Source of the DNA: Planctomycetota bacterium
GTDB lineage: Bacteria > Planctomycetota > Phycisphaerae > Phycisphaerales > UBA1924
Assembly (NCBI GenBank): GCA_039819165.1
Contig: JBCBSM010000001.1
Location: 2,539,587 to 2,603,586, forward strand
Reading direction: 5' to 3'
DNA: 64,000 nucleotides
The notes beneath the pieces were generated by a model, which saw only the letters and a list, made by a program, of their open reading frames with translations, was not told where the DNA came from and made no database searches. Of the stretch, positions 48,149 through 56,897 are shown piece after piece. Position 1 is the stretch's first letter. Each line of letters begins with the position of its first letter. The position numbers and the translations under genes were made by a program.

Positions 48149-49723
48149 CTACGGACAGCCCGCGTCGAAGGCGTTCTGGAAGGCGAGGAAGTCGAAGAGC
48201 GTCAGCTCGCCATCGCCATCGAAGTCCGCCAGCGGCGTGCCCGCGTCGAAGGCGTTCTGGAAGGCCAGGAAATCGAAGAGGGTGAGCTCGCCGTCCCCGT
48301 CGATGTCGGCCGGGCAGCCCGTGGCGTCATCGGGGTCGGCGACGCCCGATCGCCGGGAGTCGTACTGGTAGGTTCGCGCCGGTGCGAGCGCGGGATCGAA
48401 GGGCACGGCGTCCGACGCCAGCTGGAACAGCAGCGTCCGATTGCGGACGAGGTCGTTGCCCGAGGCACTGATGTCCAGGAAACCGTCGCCGTCGAAGTCG
48501 CCGATCGTGGGCGATTGCTGGAACGATGAGCCGGTGCCGAGCGGCAGCGGCCAGCCGTCGACCTGAGTGCCGTCGTGGTTGAACGCGAACAGCGGCGTGA
48601 CGGCGGTGTTGTCGTCGACGAGCAGCTCGACCCGCGCATCGCCGTCGATGTCCGCGACCATGATCTGCGCATGCACGGCGCCGACGACCCCCGTCACCGG
48701 CCAGCCGGGCAGGGTGTTGCCGTCGCGATCCCACACGGTCACGGTGGCCAGCGGCGTCGGCGACAGCGTGCGATCGCCGATGGCTACGTCCAGGAGTCCG
48801 TCGCCATCCACGTCGGCGATGGTCGGCGGCACGAAGATCGAGAACTCCAGCGATCGCGGCCATCCATCGCGGACGTCACCGGTGTGCTCAAGCACGTAGA
48901 CCCGGCCGGTGAACGGCTCGAACTCGTTCGTGGTGGCGAGCACCAGCTCGCGGTCGCCGTCGCCGTCGAAGTCGGCCAGCCCCACGGAGCTGTAGTTGAT
49001 GGTCTGAGGCTCGCCTCCATCGTCGGGGAGAAACGGGAAGCCCGGCATGGGCGTGCCATCGGCCTCGAAGGCGTGCAGGCGCGTGAAGGAAGGCACGACG
49101 ATCTCGGGCCGCCCGTCGTTGTCGATGTCCCCGACCGACACGCTCGCGCCGCTGGAGAGCGCCTCGAGCGAGACGGGAAAGTTGGCCGCGAGCGAGCCAT
49201 CGCCCTGTACGGCGAAGAGCTGGGCAACGCCGCCAACGTTGGCGACCGACAGGATCTCGAGGTCGCCATCACCGTCGATATCGCCCAGCGCCGGCGCCTT
49301 GAACAGCCCCCCCGCTGGGAACGGGAAGCCGGGCACGATCGAGCCGTCCTTGCGGAAGGCGAAGATGCTGCCGTCGATGCCGAACAAGAAGGTGTGGGCG
49401 ATGACCTCGTCCTGGCCATCGCCATCGATGTCGCCGAAGGCGGGCGCACCAAAGACGCCCCGTCCGGGCTCCATGACGCGCGGCCAGCCCGGAACGGCCG
49501 TGCCGTCCAGGTTGAACGCGTGGATGCGATCTTGCACGATCTGGACGAGTTCCAGTTCGGCGTCGGCATCCATGTTGACCATCATGCCTCCATCGACGCT
49601 GGGCCCCGGGCCGAGTGTGAGCGGCCAGCCGTCGCGGATCTCGAAGCCGGGCACCTGGGCGGAGGCGGCACCGGCGGCAAGTCCAACACAAGAGAGGAGG
49701 GCGGCGCGTGGCGTAGACGGCAT
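48149..49723 (-). CDS. Exported FG-GAP beta-propeller protein with GC-type dockerin pair
   Basis: A 524-residue protein with a signal peptide (ALLSCVGLAAGAASAQ), then about eight FG-GAP/VCBS-like units: FGDIDGDGQDEVI, LGDIDGDGDLEIL, VGDIDNDGRPEIV, LADFDGDGDRELV, IADVDGDGLLDVA, VADIDGDARVELL, IGDFDGDGFLDIS. They should form one calcium-binding propeller. The tail holds two copies of GELTLFDFLAFQNAFDAG joined by TPLADFDGD, nearly identical even at DNA level. It is a surface or extracellular binding protein of unknown ligand. Three short motifs upstream may be operators. Confidence 0.9.
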   Translation of the reverse strand: MPSTPRAALLSCVGLAAGAASAQVPGFEIRDGWPLTLGPGPSVDGGMMVNMDADAELELVQIVQDRIHAFNLDGTAVPGWPRVMEPGRGVFGAPAFGDIDGDGQDEVIAHTFLFGIDGSIFAFRKDGSIVPGFPFPAGGLFKAPALGDIDGDGDLEILSVANVGGVAQLFAVQGDGSLAANFPVSLEALSSGASVSVGDIDNDGRPEIVVPSFTRLHAFEADGTPMPGFPFLPDDGGEPQTINYSSVGLADFDGDGDRELVLATTNEFEPFTGRVYVLEHTGDVRDGWPRSLEFSIFVPPTIADVDGDGLLDVAIGDRTLSPTPLATVTVWDRDGNTLPGWPVTGVVGAVHAQIMVADIDGDARVELLVDDNTAVTPLFAFNHDGTQVDGWPLPLGTGSSFQQSPTIGDFDGDGFLDISASGNDLVRNRTLLFQLASDAVPFDPALAPARTYQYDSRRSGVADPDDATGCPADIDGDGELTLFDFLAFQNAFDAGTPLADFDGDGELTLFDFLAFQNAFDAGCP

Positions 49724-49819
49724 CTCGAATCTCCGGTCTGTGGTGCGAGCTGCTCGGCGGCCGGGCCGCGAAGCAGACCATACGCGACGGGGAGAACGAG
49801 AGCAATGGTATCTAGAGTG

Positions 49820-49831
49820 ATTTCTAGAAAT
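49820..49831. promoter_or_regulatory. Perfect 12-bp palindrome between divergent genes
   Basis: ATTTCTAGAAAT is fully self-complementary, with a second TCTAGA 9 bases to the left. The region is A/T-rich compared with its surroundings and lies between the dockerin gene and the 415-residue protein gene, consistent with an operator. Confidence 0.35.
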
Positions 49832-49882
49832 ATTGAGTTTGGATCCTTGGAGTTCCCCGTCGGGCGTGCTAACAGTTTGTTC

Positions 49883-51130
49883 ATGCCCCCGTCCGATGCC
49901 GCCCGCCCCGCAGCTCCGAGCGAACTCGATCGCGAGGTCGTCGACGCGGTCATCGGGCTGCGGTCGGCCTACGTCGATCTGCTGGCCGATATCCCGAGGA
50001 ACGACGCCGGCGCGATCGGCGTCGAGCGGGCCCTGGGCATCAGCAAGAAGCTCGCCTGGCAGGTCTACCGCGTGGCGACGGCTGAGGACCCCGTGGCCGC
50101 GGGGGCCCGCGTGCCGGGGCGTGCGGCCACGCGGCAGCTGCTGGCTGCGGCGAGCCGGGCGGGCGTCGAGGCCGCGGTCATCGATCGCGTGTCGGCCGCC
50201 ACCGAGGGCTTCCACGGCGTCGTCGAGGAATTCGCCGACGATCGCAGCACCTTCGACCTCATGGTGCGATCCGTCACGGGCGATGGGCTGGCGACGCACG
50301 ACGCCGAGCTGAAGCGGACGGCGTATCGCGCGAATCGCGAGCTGGCCGGCCGATGCTGCGACGTCGACGTCTTCACGCTGCTGGTGCACCCCGGCGACGC
50401 GCCCGGCACGATGGACTTCTGCTCGCTGCGCGGGCTGGTCGGCCTGCGCCGGCTGCGGCCCGAGGTGCCCCTGGTCGTCTCGCGGCACCGCTTCGATCGC
50501 GGCGAGGGACACGTGCAGCCCAGAGAGGCGGTGTTCCCCGAGCCGGGCGAGGGCCTGCCATCGGGACTTGTGCGGCCCTTCTGCAGCGAGCCGCTGCCCG
50601 CGATCGAGCAGCACACGGGCCGCGACGGCTACACCCGCTTCATCGCGCAGACCAGCAGCCTCGGCCCGCGGTCGGCCGTCACGTGCTTCCTGGCCGACCG
50701 CACCCGCAACCTGCCGGTCCGCTCGCCCGACGGTGCGGCCGCCATCGGCCACATCCACGAGATCGCGACGCCCGCGCGGGTGCTGTACCAGGACATGCTC
50801 GTGCACGAGCGGCTGCTGCACGAGGCCGCCCACGGCCCGATCGAACCGCAGCTGAGGATCCTCGCACGGCGGCCCGAGGAGATCGCCTGGCCCGGCGATG
50901 ACGTCGGCGTCCAGCTGCCGCTGCGTGAACGGACCATCCGCAGCGCGTCGGCCACCAAGGTGCTGGGCGTCGCCGAGTTGGGTCGCTACCGCGATCTGGT
51001 CGCCCACGTCGCCGGCGGGCTGGGCTGGGACCTCGACCGCTTCGTGCTGCTCCGCACCCGCGTCGAGCACCCGGTGCTGCACTCGCTGGTGTGGATGCGG
51101 GTGGACCTGGAGGGGCGGACCGGCGACTAG
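49883..51130 (+). CDS. Uncharacterised protein with N-terminal HTH-like region
   Basis: A 415-residue soluble protein with no named domain. Residues 45-70 (VERALGISKKLAWQVYRV) resemble a helix-turn-helix. The middle includes CDVDVFTLLVHPGDAPGTMD and FCSLRGLVGLRRLRP, and the end has LGWDLDRFVLLRTRVEHPV. It might be a regulator with a large ligand domain. There is no signal peptide or membrane helix. Its stop shares CTAG with trpF, convergent to it. It starts 160 bases from the divergent dockerin gene. Confidence 0.72.
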   Translation: MPPSDAARPAAPSELDREVVDAVIGLRSAYVDLLADIPRNDAGAIGVERALGISKKLAWQVYRVATAEDPVAAGARVPGRAATRQLLAAASRAGVEAAVIDRVSAATEGFHGVVEEFADDRSTFDLMVRSVTGDGLATHDAELKRTAYRANRELAGRCCDVDVFTLLVHPGDAPGTMDFCSLRGLVGLRRLRPEVPLVVSRHRFDRGEGHVQPREAVFPEPGEGLPSGLVRPFCSEPLPAIEQHTGRDGYTRFIAQTSSLGPRSAVTCFLADRTRNLPVRSPDGAAAIGHIHEIATPARVLYQDMLVHERLLHEAAHGPIEPQLRILARRPEEIAWPGDDVGVQLPLRERTIRSASATKVLGVAELGRYRDLVAHVAGGLGWDLDRFVLLRTRVEHPVLHSLVWMRVDLEGRTGD

Positions 51131-51753
51131 GCCGATGCGTGTACGGCCGCGCAGAACGCGCGCACTAGGCCCGCGTCCTTTACGCCGCGGCTGCTCTCGA
51201 CGCCGCTCGAGACGTCGACGGCCCAGGGTCGCACGGCGCGGATGGCCTCGCCGACGTTGCCGGGCGTCAGCCCGCCGGCGAGGATGATCCGCTTCTTGGA
51301 CATCGACAGCGGGCGGGCGGCTTGCTGCCAGTCGAAGGCGACGCCGTCGCCGCCCGCGGATCCATCGACCAGGATGGCGCACACCTCGTCGACGCCGCCC
51401 CATCGCTTCAGGTCGGCGTCGATGGTGGCCTCGTCGTAGCGGACGTACTTGATGACGTCCGGGCCGATGCGGCGGACGAGGCCCTCGGGTTCGTCGCCGT
51501 GCAGCTGTGTATAGGGCGCGGGGCAGGTCTCCTCGATGTCGAGGAAGTCGTCCAGCGTCGGGTCGACGTGCAGCCCGACGGCGACGGTCCACGGCGGCAG
51601 TGCGGCGAGGATCTCGGCGGCCCGCGCGGGCTCGACGTAGCGGGGGCTGGGCGTGTGGAACACCAGCCCGATGGCGTCGGCGCCGGCGTCGGCGGCGACC
51701 TCGGCCATCTTGGCGTCGCGGATGCCGCAGATCTTGATGCGGGTCCTGGCCAT
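51127..51753 (-). CDS. trpF: Phosphoribosylanthranilate isomerase
   Basis: A 208-residue TIM barrel. The catalytic cysteine is in KICGIRD and the catalytic aspartate in ILVDGSAGGDG. LAGGLTPGNVGEAI binds phosphate, and the final strand is VDVSSGVESSRGVKD. It isomerises phosphoribosyl anthranilate in tryptophan synthesis. It stands apart from trpB. It follows the rhomboid gene by 8 bases, and its stop overlaps that of the convergent uncharacterised gene. Confidence 0.96.
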   Translation of the reverse strand: MARTRIKICGIRDAKMAEVAADAGADAIGLVFHTPSPRYVEPARAAEILAALPPWTVAVGLHVDPTLDDFLDIEETCPAPYTQLHGDEPEGLVRRIGPDVIKYVRYDEATIDADLKRWGGVDEVCAILVDGSAGGDGVAFDWQQAARPLSMSKKRIILAGGLTPGNVGEAIRAVRPWAVDVSSGVESSRGVKDAGLVRAFCAAVHASA

Positions 51754-51761
51754 CGGGTGCC

Positions 51762-52937
51762 TCAGCCGGCCTCGCGACCGCCGTTGGCGGCCTGGGCCAG
51801 CGCGTCGAGTTCGGCCACCGCGACCTCCCGCAGGCTGGGGTCCTCCAGGTCGGCCAGCGCCTCGCGGAGCAGCGTCCGCGCGCGGTCGGGATCGCGGAGG
51901 GTGCGGGCGTGCAGCCGGCCGAGCAGCACGCGGACCATGGGCGCCTCATGGTCTCGCGGGTGGTCCTGCAGGAAGCGGTCGTAGGCCATGGCCGCCAGCT
52001 CGTGCTCGCCCTTCTGGTAGAGGATGTTGGCAACTTCATACTGGTGGTCGCGCCCGAGGTCGGCGGCGGCCTCGCCGCACTCGAGCACCAGCTTGCGGTA
52101 CGCGGCGACCGCGGCCGAGGAGCGACGCTCGCGGAGGGCGCTGCGGATGGCGCGTCGATAGGCCTCGACCGGGTCCTCTGGGGCTTCGTCGGCGCGGCGT
52201 TCCTTGCGGGAGCGGGCCATGGGGTTGTCCAGGCCGGCCGACCGCATCGCCCCGCGGATCTTCTCACGGCGGCGAGCCTGCCTCAGGGCGGTGAACAGGT
52301 CGTAGGGCTCGCGCTCGATGAGCCTCGTGGCCAGCAGCCCGAACGCGATGGCCGATCCGTACGCGTAGCCGCCGAGGTGCGCCGCGTACGCGATGCGTCC
52401 GCCACCGGCGGCGGCCATGAAGAGGTCCCACGCGATCGCCAGCCCGATGAACCACAGCGCCGGCAGCGACCACAGCCCGAAGATCGAGATGATGCGGACG
52501 TTCGCCCGGGGGAACAGCACCATGTATGCGCCCGTGGCGCAGGCGATGGCGCCCGACGCCCCGATCACGGGCGCACTGCTGAACAGCACGTGCGCGCCGC
52601 CGGTGGCCACCGCGCCGACGAGGTAGAAGGCCGCGAAGCCGATGCGGCCAAGCCGATCCTCGACGGCCTGCCCGAAGACCCACAAGAAGAGCATGTTGCC
52701 CAGCAGGTGCATCAGTCCGCTGGGGTCGTGCAGGAAGGCGTAGGTCAGCCAGGTGTGCCAGCCGCTGCCGCCGGCGGGGTGCAGCACGAAGGCCGACGCC
52801 GCGTAGGCCGCGGGGTCCGGGTTGCTGCGATCGAGGAAGAAGACCAGCAGGTGGATCGCCACGTTGAGCGCCATGAGCGAGTACGTGACCACCGCGGGGC
52901 GGCGCAGCGGGCGATCGGTGCCGAGCGGGATGAACAC
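51762..52937 (-). CDS. Rhomboid family intramembrane serine protease with C-terminal TPR region
   Basis: A 391-residue protein. The rhomboid core shows HLLGNMLFLWVFG, the serine loop GASGAIACATG and HLGGYAYGSAIAFG, giving the Ser-His dyad in the membrane. The cytoplasmic C-terminal region from about residue 210 is helical and TPR-like (EVANILYQKGEHELAAMAYD), and may hold substrates or partners. The start is taken as GTG at 52937 with VFIPLGTDRPLRRPA. No good Shine-Dalgarno site is seen, and a longer frame upstream looks non-coding. It diverges from citrate synthase. Confidence 0.87.
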   Translation of the reverse strand: MFIPLGTDRPLRRPAVVTYSLMALNVAIHLLVFFLDRSNPDPAAYAASAFVLHPAGGSGWHTWLTYAFLHDPSGLMHLLGNMLFLWVFGQAVEDRLGRIGFAAFYLVGAVATGGAHVLFSSAPVIGASGAIACATGAYMVLFPRANVRIISIFGLWSLPALWFIGLAIAWDLFMAAAGGGRIAYAAHLGGYAYGSAIAFGLLATRLIEREPYDLFTALRQARRREKIRGAMRSAGLDNPMARSRKERRADEAPEDPVEAYRRAIRSALRERRSSAAVAAYRKLVLECGEAAADLGRDHQYEVANILYQKGEHELAAMAYDRFLQDHPRDHEAPMVRVLLGRLHARTLRDPDRARTLLREALADLEDPSLREVAVAELDALAQAANGGREAG

Positions 52938-53003
52938 GAGCGATTCTACCGCGGGCGTCGCTTTGCTCCCGTGGGGGGACCACCCGCCGCCCTCTAGGCA
53001 ATC

Positions 53004-53064
53004 CCGGGGTGCGTGCGCCGCGGATCGCCCCGGCGGGGCACCCCGGCGGCTAGAGTGCCGCCGG
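53004..53064 (+). promoter_or_regulatory. Two overlapping hairpins upstream of citrate synthase
   Basis: Hairpin 1 pairs CCGGGGTGC (53004-53012) with GCACCCCGG (53038-53046), with an inner CGCCG/CGGCG stem. Hairpin 2 pairs CCGGCGGC (53043-53050) with GCCGCCGG (53057-53064), loop TAGAGT. They share bases 53043-53046 and so cannot fully form together. Confidence 0.4.
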
Positions 53065-53077
53065 ACGGCCCGCGATG

Positions 53078-53107
53078 GGTGGTCCTCCGATGGTTGGTGG
53101 TGCTCCG
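53078..53107 (+). repeat. Direct repeat in the citrate synthase leader
   Basis: GGTGGTCCTCCG and GGTGGTGCTCCG start 18 bases apart, with one mismatch, before the ribosome site of the citrate synthase gene. Confidence 0.6.
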
Positions 53108-53142
53108 GAAGCGGCCGGCAGGCCGAGCGAGGGAACGAAGCG

Positions 53143-54282
53143 ATGGCAGCGGTAGCAGAGTTCAGCAAGGGCCTGGAGGGCGTCGTCGCCGCCGAGACCG
53201 AGATGTCCTACATCGACGGCAAGGCCGGCATCCTGGAGTACGTGGGTATCTCCATCGGCGACCTCGCGAGCCAGTCGACCTTCGAGGAGACGGTCTTCCT
53301 GCTGTGGAACAAGCGGCTGCCGACCGAGCAGGAGCTGGCCGAGTTCACCACCAACCTGCGGGCCCGCTACGCCCCGCCGCGGGAGGTGCTGGACATGGTG
53401 CGGGCGATGCCCGCCGACGCCCAGCCGATGCACGCGCTGCGGACGCTGGTGAGCGCGATGGCGCTGACCGATCGCGACCCCAACGCCAACGACGTGGATT
53501 CGGCTCGCGACAAGGCCCTGAACATCCTGGCGGCGACGCCGGCGGTGGTGGCGGCCTTCGATCGCCATCGCCGGGGGCAGGACGTCGTCTCGCCCGACGC
53601 TTCACTCGGCTTCAGCGCCAACTTCCTCTACATGCTCAATGGCGAGAAGCCCACCGATGCGATGACGCGGGCCTTCGACATCTGCATGATCACCCACGCC
53701 GACCACGGGCTGAACAACTCGACGTTTACGGCCCGCGTGGTGATCTCGACGCTGAGCGACGTGTACAGCGCGATGACGGCGGCCATCGGCAGTCTCCGCG
53801 GGCCGCTGCACGGCGGCGCCAACGAGGGCGTCATGCACATGCTCAACGAGATCGGCTCGGTCGGCGAGGTCGAGGCCTATGTCATGAACAAGCTCCAGAA
53901 CAAGGAGCGGATCATGGGCTTCGGCCACCGCGTCTACAAGGCCAAGGATCCGCGGGCCAACGAGCTGCAGACCCTCGCCCGCCAGCTGGCCGAGGACACG
54001 GGCAACATGGACCTTTACGAGAAGTCCAACGCCATCGAACAGGTCATGGAGCGAGAGGTCGCCTCCAAGGGCATCTACCCCAACGTCGACTTCTACAGCG
54101 CCACCACGTACCACTGCATCGGGCTCAAGCTCGACCTGTTCACGCCCATGTTCGCGATGAGCCGCCTCGCGGGCTGGAGCGGCCACGTGCTCGAGCAGCT
54201 GGCCGACAACCGCCTGTTCCGCCCGACGACCAACTACGTGGGCCCACACGGGGTGGACTACACGCCCATCGGGCAGCGGTAG
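53143..54282 (+). CDS. gltA: Citrate synthase
   Basis: A 379-residue enzyme of the short, Gram-positive/archaeal-type size class. Active-site parts are HADHGLNNSTFTARVVIST, GPLHGGANEGVMHML, MGFGHRVYKAKDPRA and the catalytic Asp in PNVDFYSATTYH. It condenses oxaloacetate and acetyl-CoA at the head of the TCA cycle. The N-terminus has the usual ETEMSYIDGKAGILEYVG. The ATG at 53143 follows GAGGGA. The leader holds a direct repeat and two competing hairpins. Confidence 0.97.
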   Translation: MAAVAEFSKGLEGVVAAETEMSYIDGKAGILEYVGISIGDLASQSTFEETVFLLWNKRLPTEQELAEFTTNLRARYAPPREVLDMVRAMPADAQPMHALRTLVSAMALTDRDPNANDVDSARDKALNILAATPAVVAAFDRHRRGQDVVSPDASLGFSANFLYMLNGEKPTDAMTRAFDICMITHADHGLNNSTFTARVVISTLSDVYSAMTAAIGSLRGPLHGGANEGVMHMLNEIGSVGEVEAYVMNKLQNKERIMGFGHRVYKAKDPRANELQTLARQLAEDTGNMDLYEKSNAIEQVMEREVASKGIYPNVDFYSATTYHCIGLKLDLFTPMFAMSRLAGWSGHVLEQLADNRLFRPTTNYVGPHGVDYTPIGQR

Positions 54283-54311
54283 CAGGCCGCCGGGCGCATC
54301 GGGGGCGAAAC

Positions 54312-55283
54312 ATGCTCGATCGACTGCTCGTCCGCGCGGCGGTTGCGGCCTTCGATAGAGCGTCAAAGTCGACCGTGGCCGACGCGTTCGGCCACGCGCC
54401 CTCCATGGACGCGCTCATCGATCTCCAGAAGCGCGGCAGCTACGAGGCCGCGCGGCAGTACCTCGGTTCCGCGACGGACTCGGCGGGTCGGCAGCTGTGC
54501 ATCGAGGTGGTTGCGCGATCGGTTCGCGACAACGACGCGGTCGTGCGCTGGACCCAGGACCATCCTCGGGATGCAAATGCGTACGTCGTGGCGGGCGTGC
54601 AAGAGACGGTGATCGCCTGGGATAAGCGGAGCGGGGTGAGGGCCAAGTACCTCAGCCAGAAGCAGATCCACGGCCTCGCACGCCATCTTCATATCGCGGA
54701 CGAGCTCTTTGACCGCGCACTCGAGCTAGCCCCCAATGACCCCAACATCCACGCCGGCCGGATCATCGCGGACATGGGGCTCAACCGACCGGTCGAGATC
54801 TCCATGGAGCGATTCCGGATCGCCCGGGAACTAGACCCAACCCACTGGCGAGCCCATCGCAATCTGCTGATGACCTCGTGCGAGAAGTGGCACGGCAGCC
54901 ACCAACTCATGTTCGATATCGCGCGGTCCGTGGATCTGGCTGCACCGGGAGCGGGCAACCTCGCGAGCCTCATCGCGGAAGCGCATTCGGAGTGCACGTT
55001 GATGGATGGCGAGAGCGTCACCCGGGCGTATTGGCAGTCCCCCGAGGTTGCACGGGAGCTCGGCGGGGCATTCGATGCGGGACCGGGGGCGCCTGCTTTC
55101 CAGGCCGATCCACTGACGCCCATTGCCCTGAATTACCTCGCGAGCGCCCTCTGGATGGTTCGAGATCGAGAGCGACTGCGTCAGGCCCACGAGATGCTCG
55201 GCAAGCAGTGTTCGGAGCGGGCGTGGCTCTACAACGGGGGCCGCAAGTCATTCGACGAATCGCGCAAGTGGAGCCGCAAGTAG
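54312..55283 (+). CDS. DUF4034-like helical-repeat protein
   Basis: A 323-residue soluble protein of TPR-like helices: LHIADELFDRALELAPND, IRLARELDPTHWRAH-like units (FRIARELDPTHWRAHRNL) and a C-terminal ALNYLASALWMVRDRER, ending GGRKSFDESRKWSRK. The layout resembles DUF4034, whose role is not known. It follows citrate synthase by 29 bases and may share its transcript. Base composition is slightly lower in GC than its neighbours in the second half. Confidence 0.7.
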   Translation: MLDRLLVRAAVAAFDRASKSTVADAFGHAPSMDALIDLQKRGSYEAARQYLGSATDSAGRQLCIEVVARSVRDNDAVVRWTQDHPRDANAYVVAGVQETVIAWDKRSGVRAKYLSQKQIHGLARHLHIADELFDRALELAPNDPNIHAGRIIADMGLNRPVEISMERFRIARELDPTHWRAHRNLLMTSCEKWHGSHQLMFDIARSVDLAAPGAGNLASLIAEAHSECTLMDGESVTRAYWQSPEVARELGGAFDAGPGAPAFQADPLTPIALNYLASALWMVRDRERLRQAHEMLGKQCSERAWLYNGGRKSFDESRKWSRK

Positions 55284-55338
55284 GGCTATCGGGCCTGAAA
55301 CGGCGAGACCCGGGGGTCGAGGTTTCATAGCCTCTGGC

Positions 55339-56886
55339 ATGAGAGACCTTCGCCCCATCCTCGCCGTGCTCGTCGCTGCCCTCGCCCTGCTCGTGGCGCC
55401 CGCCGCCGCGCAGGACGAGGCTCCGCCCCGCTTCCGGGCGTATCCCGAGTCGCCCTCGGTCACCCGGCACAGCGTGACCATCGGCGATGAAACCATCCAC
55501 TACACCGCGACGGCCGACACGCTGACGCTGGTGGACGGCGACGGCGATCCGCGGGCGCGGATCTTCTACATGGCCTACCGCAAGATCGAGAACGGCGAGG
55601 CCGGCGCCGATGTCGCCCCGGAGTTTGCCGACGCCGCCGAGCGGCCCATCACCTTCAGCTTCAACGGCGGGCCGGGCTCGAGCAGCGTGTGGCTGCACCT
55701 GGGCATCTTCGGCCCGCGGCGGGTGGCATACGCCGACGAGGTCGGCAACCCGGGACCGCCGCCCTACGGCGTGATCGAGAACGCCCACAGCCTGCTCGAC
55801 CATAGCGACTTCGTGTTCATCGATCCGGTGAGCACGGGCTTCAGCCGCACCGACGAGGGCGTGAGCGAGAAGCAGTACCACGGGCTGGAGAGCGACACCA
55901 ACGCCGTGGCCGACTTCATCCGCCTCTACATCACCCGCGAGCAGCGCTGGCGGAGCCCCAAGATCATCGCGGGCGAGAGCTACGGCACGACGCGGGCGGC
56001 GGCGCTCGCGCAGCGGCTGTACACGCGGCACGGCATCACCGTGAGCGGCGTGGTGCTGGTGTCGCCCGTGCTCGATTTCCAGACCATCCGCTTCGGCGCA
56101 TCCAACGACCTGCCCTACGCCATGTTCCTGCCGACCTACGCGGCGACGGCCTGGTACCACGACGCCCTGCCCGAGCAGCAGCAGCAGCGCGAGCTGGAGG
56201 ACCTGCTGGCCGACGTCCGCAGCTTCGCGGCCGAGGAGTACATGCCGGCGCTCATCCACGGCGCGGCGCTCGACCCGGCCCGCCGGCAGCGGGTGCTCGA
56301 GCGGCTCAGCGCCTTTACGGGCCTGAGCACGACCTTCCTCGATCGCTCGCACATGCGCGTGAGCATGGGCGCCTTCGCGAAGGAGCTGCTCCGCGAACGC
56401 AAGAAGACCACGGGCCGCCTCGATTCGCGCTTCCTGGGCATCGACGGCGAGCATGCGGGCGACAGCTACAGCTACGACGCGTCGTACGCCGCCATCCGCA
56501 GCAACTACACCGAAGCGCTCAACGCCTACGTCCGCGAGGACCTGGGCTACGAGAGCGATCTGCCCTACGAGATCCTCACCAGCGTGTGGCCCTGGGATTA
56601 CGGCAGCACGGGCCGGGACCGCTACCCCAGCGTCAGCGATCGCCTGCGGGACGTGATGCACCGCCAGCCGCATACGCGGGTGTTCGTCGCGATGGGCTAC
56701 TACGACCTGGCGACGCCGTTCTATGCCGCCGAGCACACGGTCAACACCATGAGGCTGGACCCGGCCTACCGCAGCCGCGTCGACCTGGCGTACTACCCCG
56801 CGGGGCACATGATGTACATCCACCAGCCCTCGCTCGAGCAGCTCAAGGCTGACATGGATCGGTTCTACCTGAGTTTGCCGAGATAG
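55339..56886 (+). CDS. S10-family serine carboxypeptidase-like exported protein
   Basis: A 515-residue exported alpha/beta hydrolase. A signal peptide (ILAVLVAALALLVAPAAAQ) leads to the S10 blocks FSFNGGPGSSSVWLHLG (oxyanion hole), FIDPVSTGFS, IIAGESYGTTRAA with the nucleophile near Ser214, MGYYDLATPF with the Asp, and PAGHMMYI with the His. Such enzymes remove C-terminal residues in the periplasm or outside the cell. It starts 55 bases after the DUF4034-like gene and ends 11 bases before a membrane protein gene on the same strand. Confidence 0.93.
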   Translation: MRDLRPILAVLVAALALLVAPAAAQDEAPPRFRAYPESPSVTRHSVTIGDETIHYTATADTLTLVDGDGDPRARIFYMAYRKIENGEAGADVAPEFADAAERPITFSFNGGPGSSSVWLHLGIFGPRRVAYADEVGNPGPPPYGVIENAHSLLDHSDFVFIDPVSTGFSRTDEGVSEKQYHGLESDTNAVADFIRLYITREQRWRSPKIIAGESYGTTRAAALAQRLYTRHGITVSGVVLVSPVLDFQTIRFGASNDLPYAMFLPTYAATAWYHDALPEQQQQRELEDLLADVRSFAAEEYMPALIHGAALDPARRQRVLERLSAFTGLSTTFLDRSHMRVSMGAFAKELLRERKKTTGRLDSRFLGIDGEHAGDSYSYDASYAAIRSNYTEALNAYVREDLGYESDLPYEILTSVWPWDYGSTGRDRYPSVSDRLRDVMHRQPHTRVFVAMGYYDLATPFYAAEHTVNTMRLDPAYRSRVDLAYYPAGHMMYIHQPSLEQLKADMDRFYLSLPR

Positions 56887-56897
56887 CATCCGCCGCC

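Noticed and set aside
49724..52267. Upstream continuation of the dockerin/FG-GAP reading frame to 52267
   Set aside because: It is antisense to the 415-residue protein gene and overlaps trpF and the rhomboid gene out of frame. A signal peptide and GGAG place the start at 49723.
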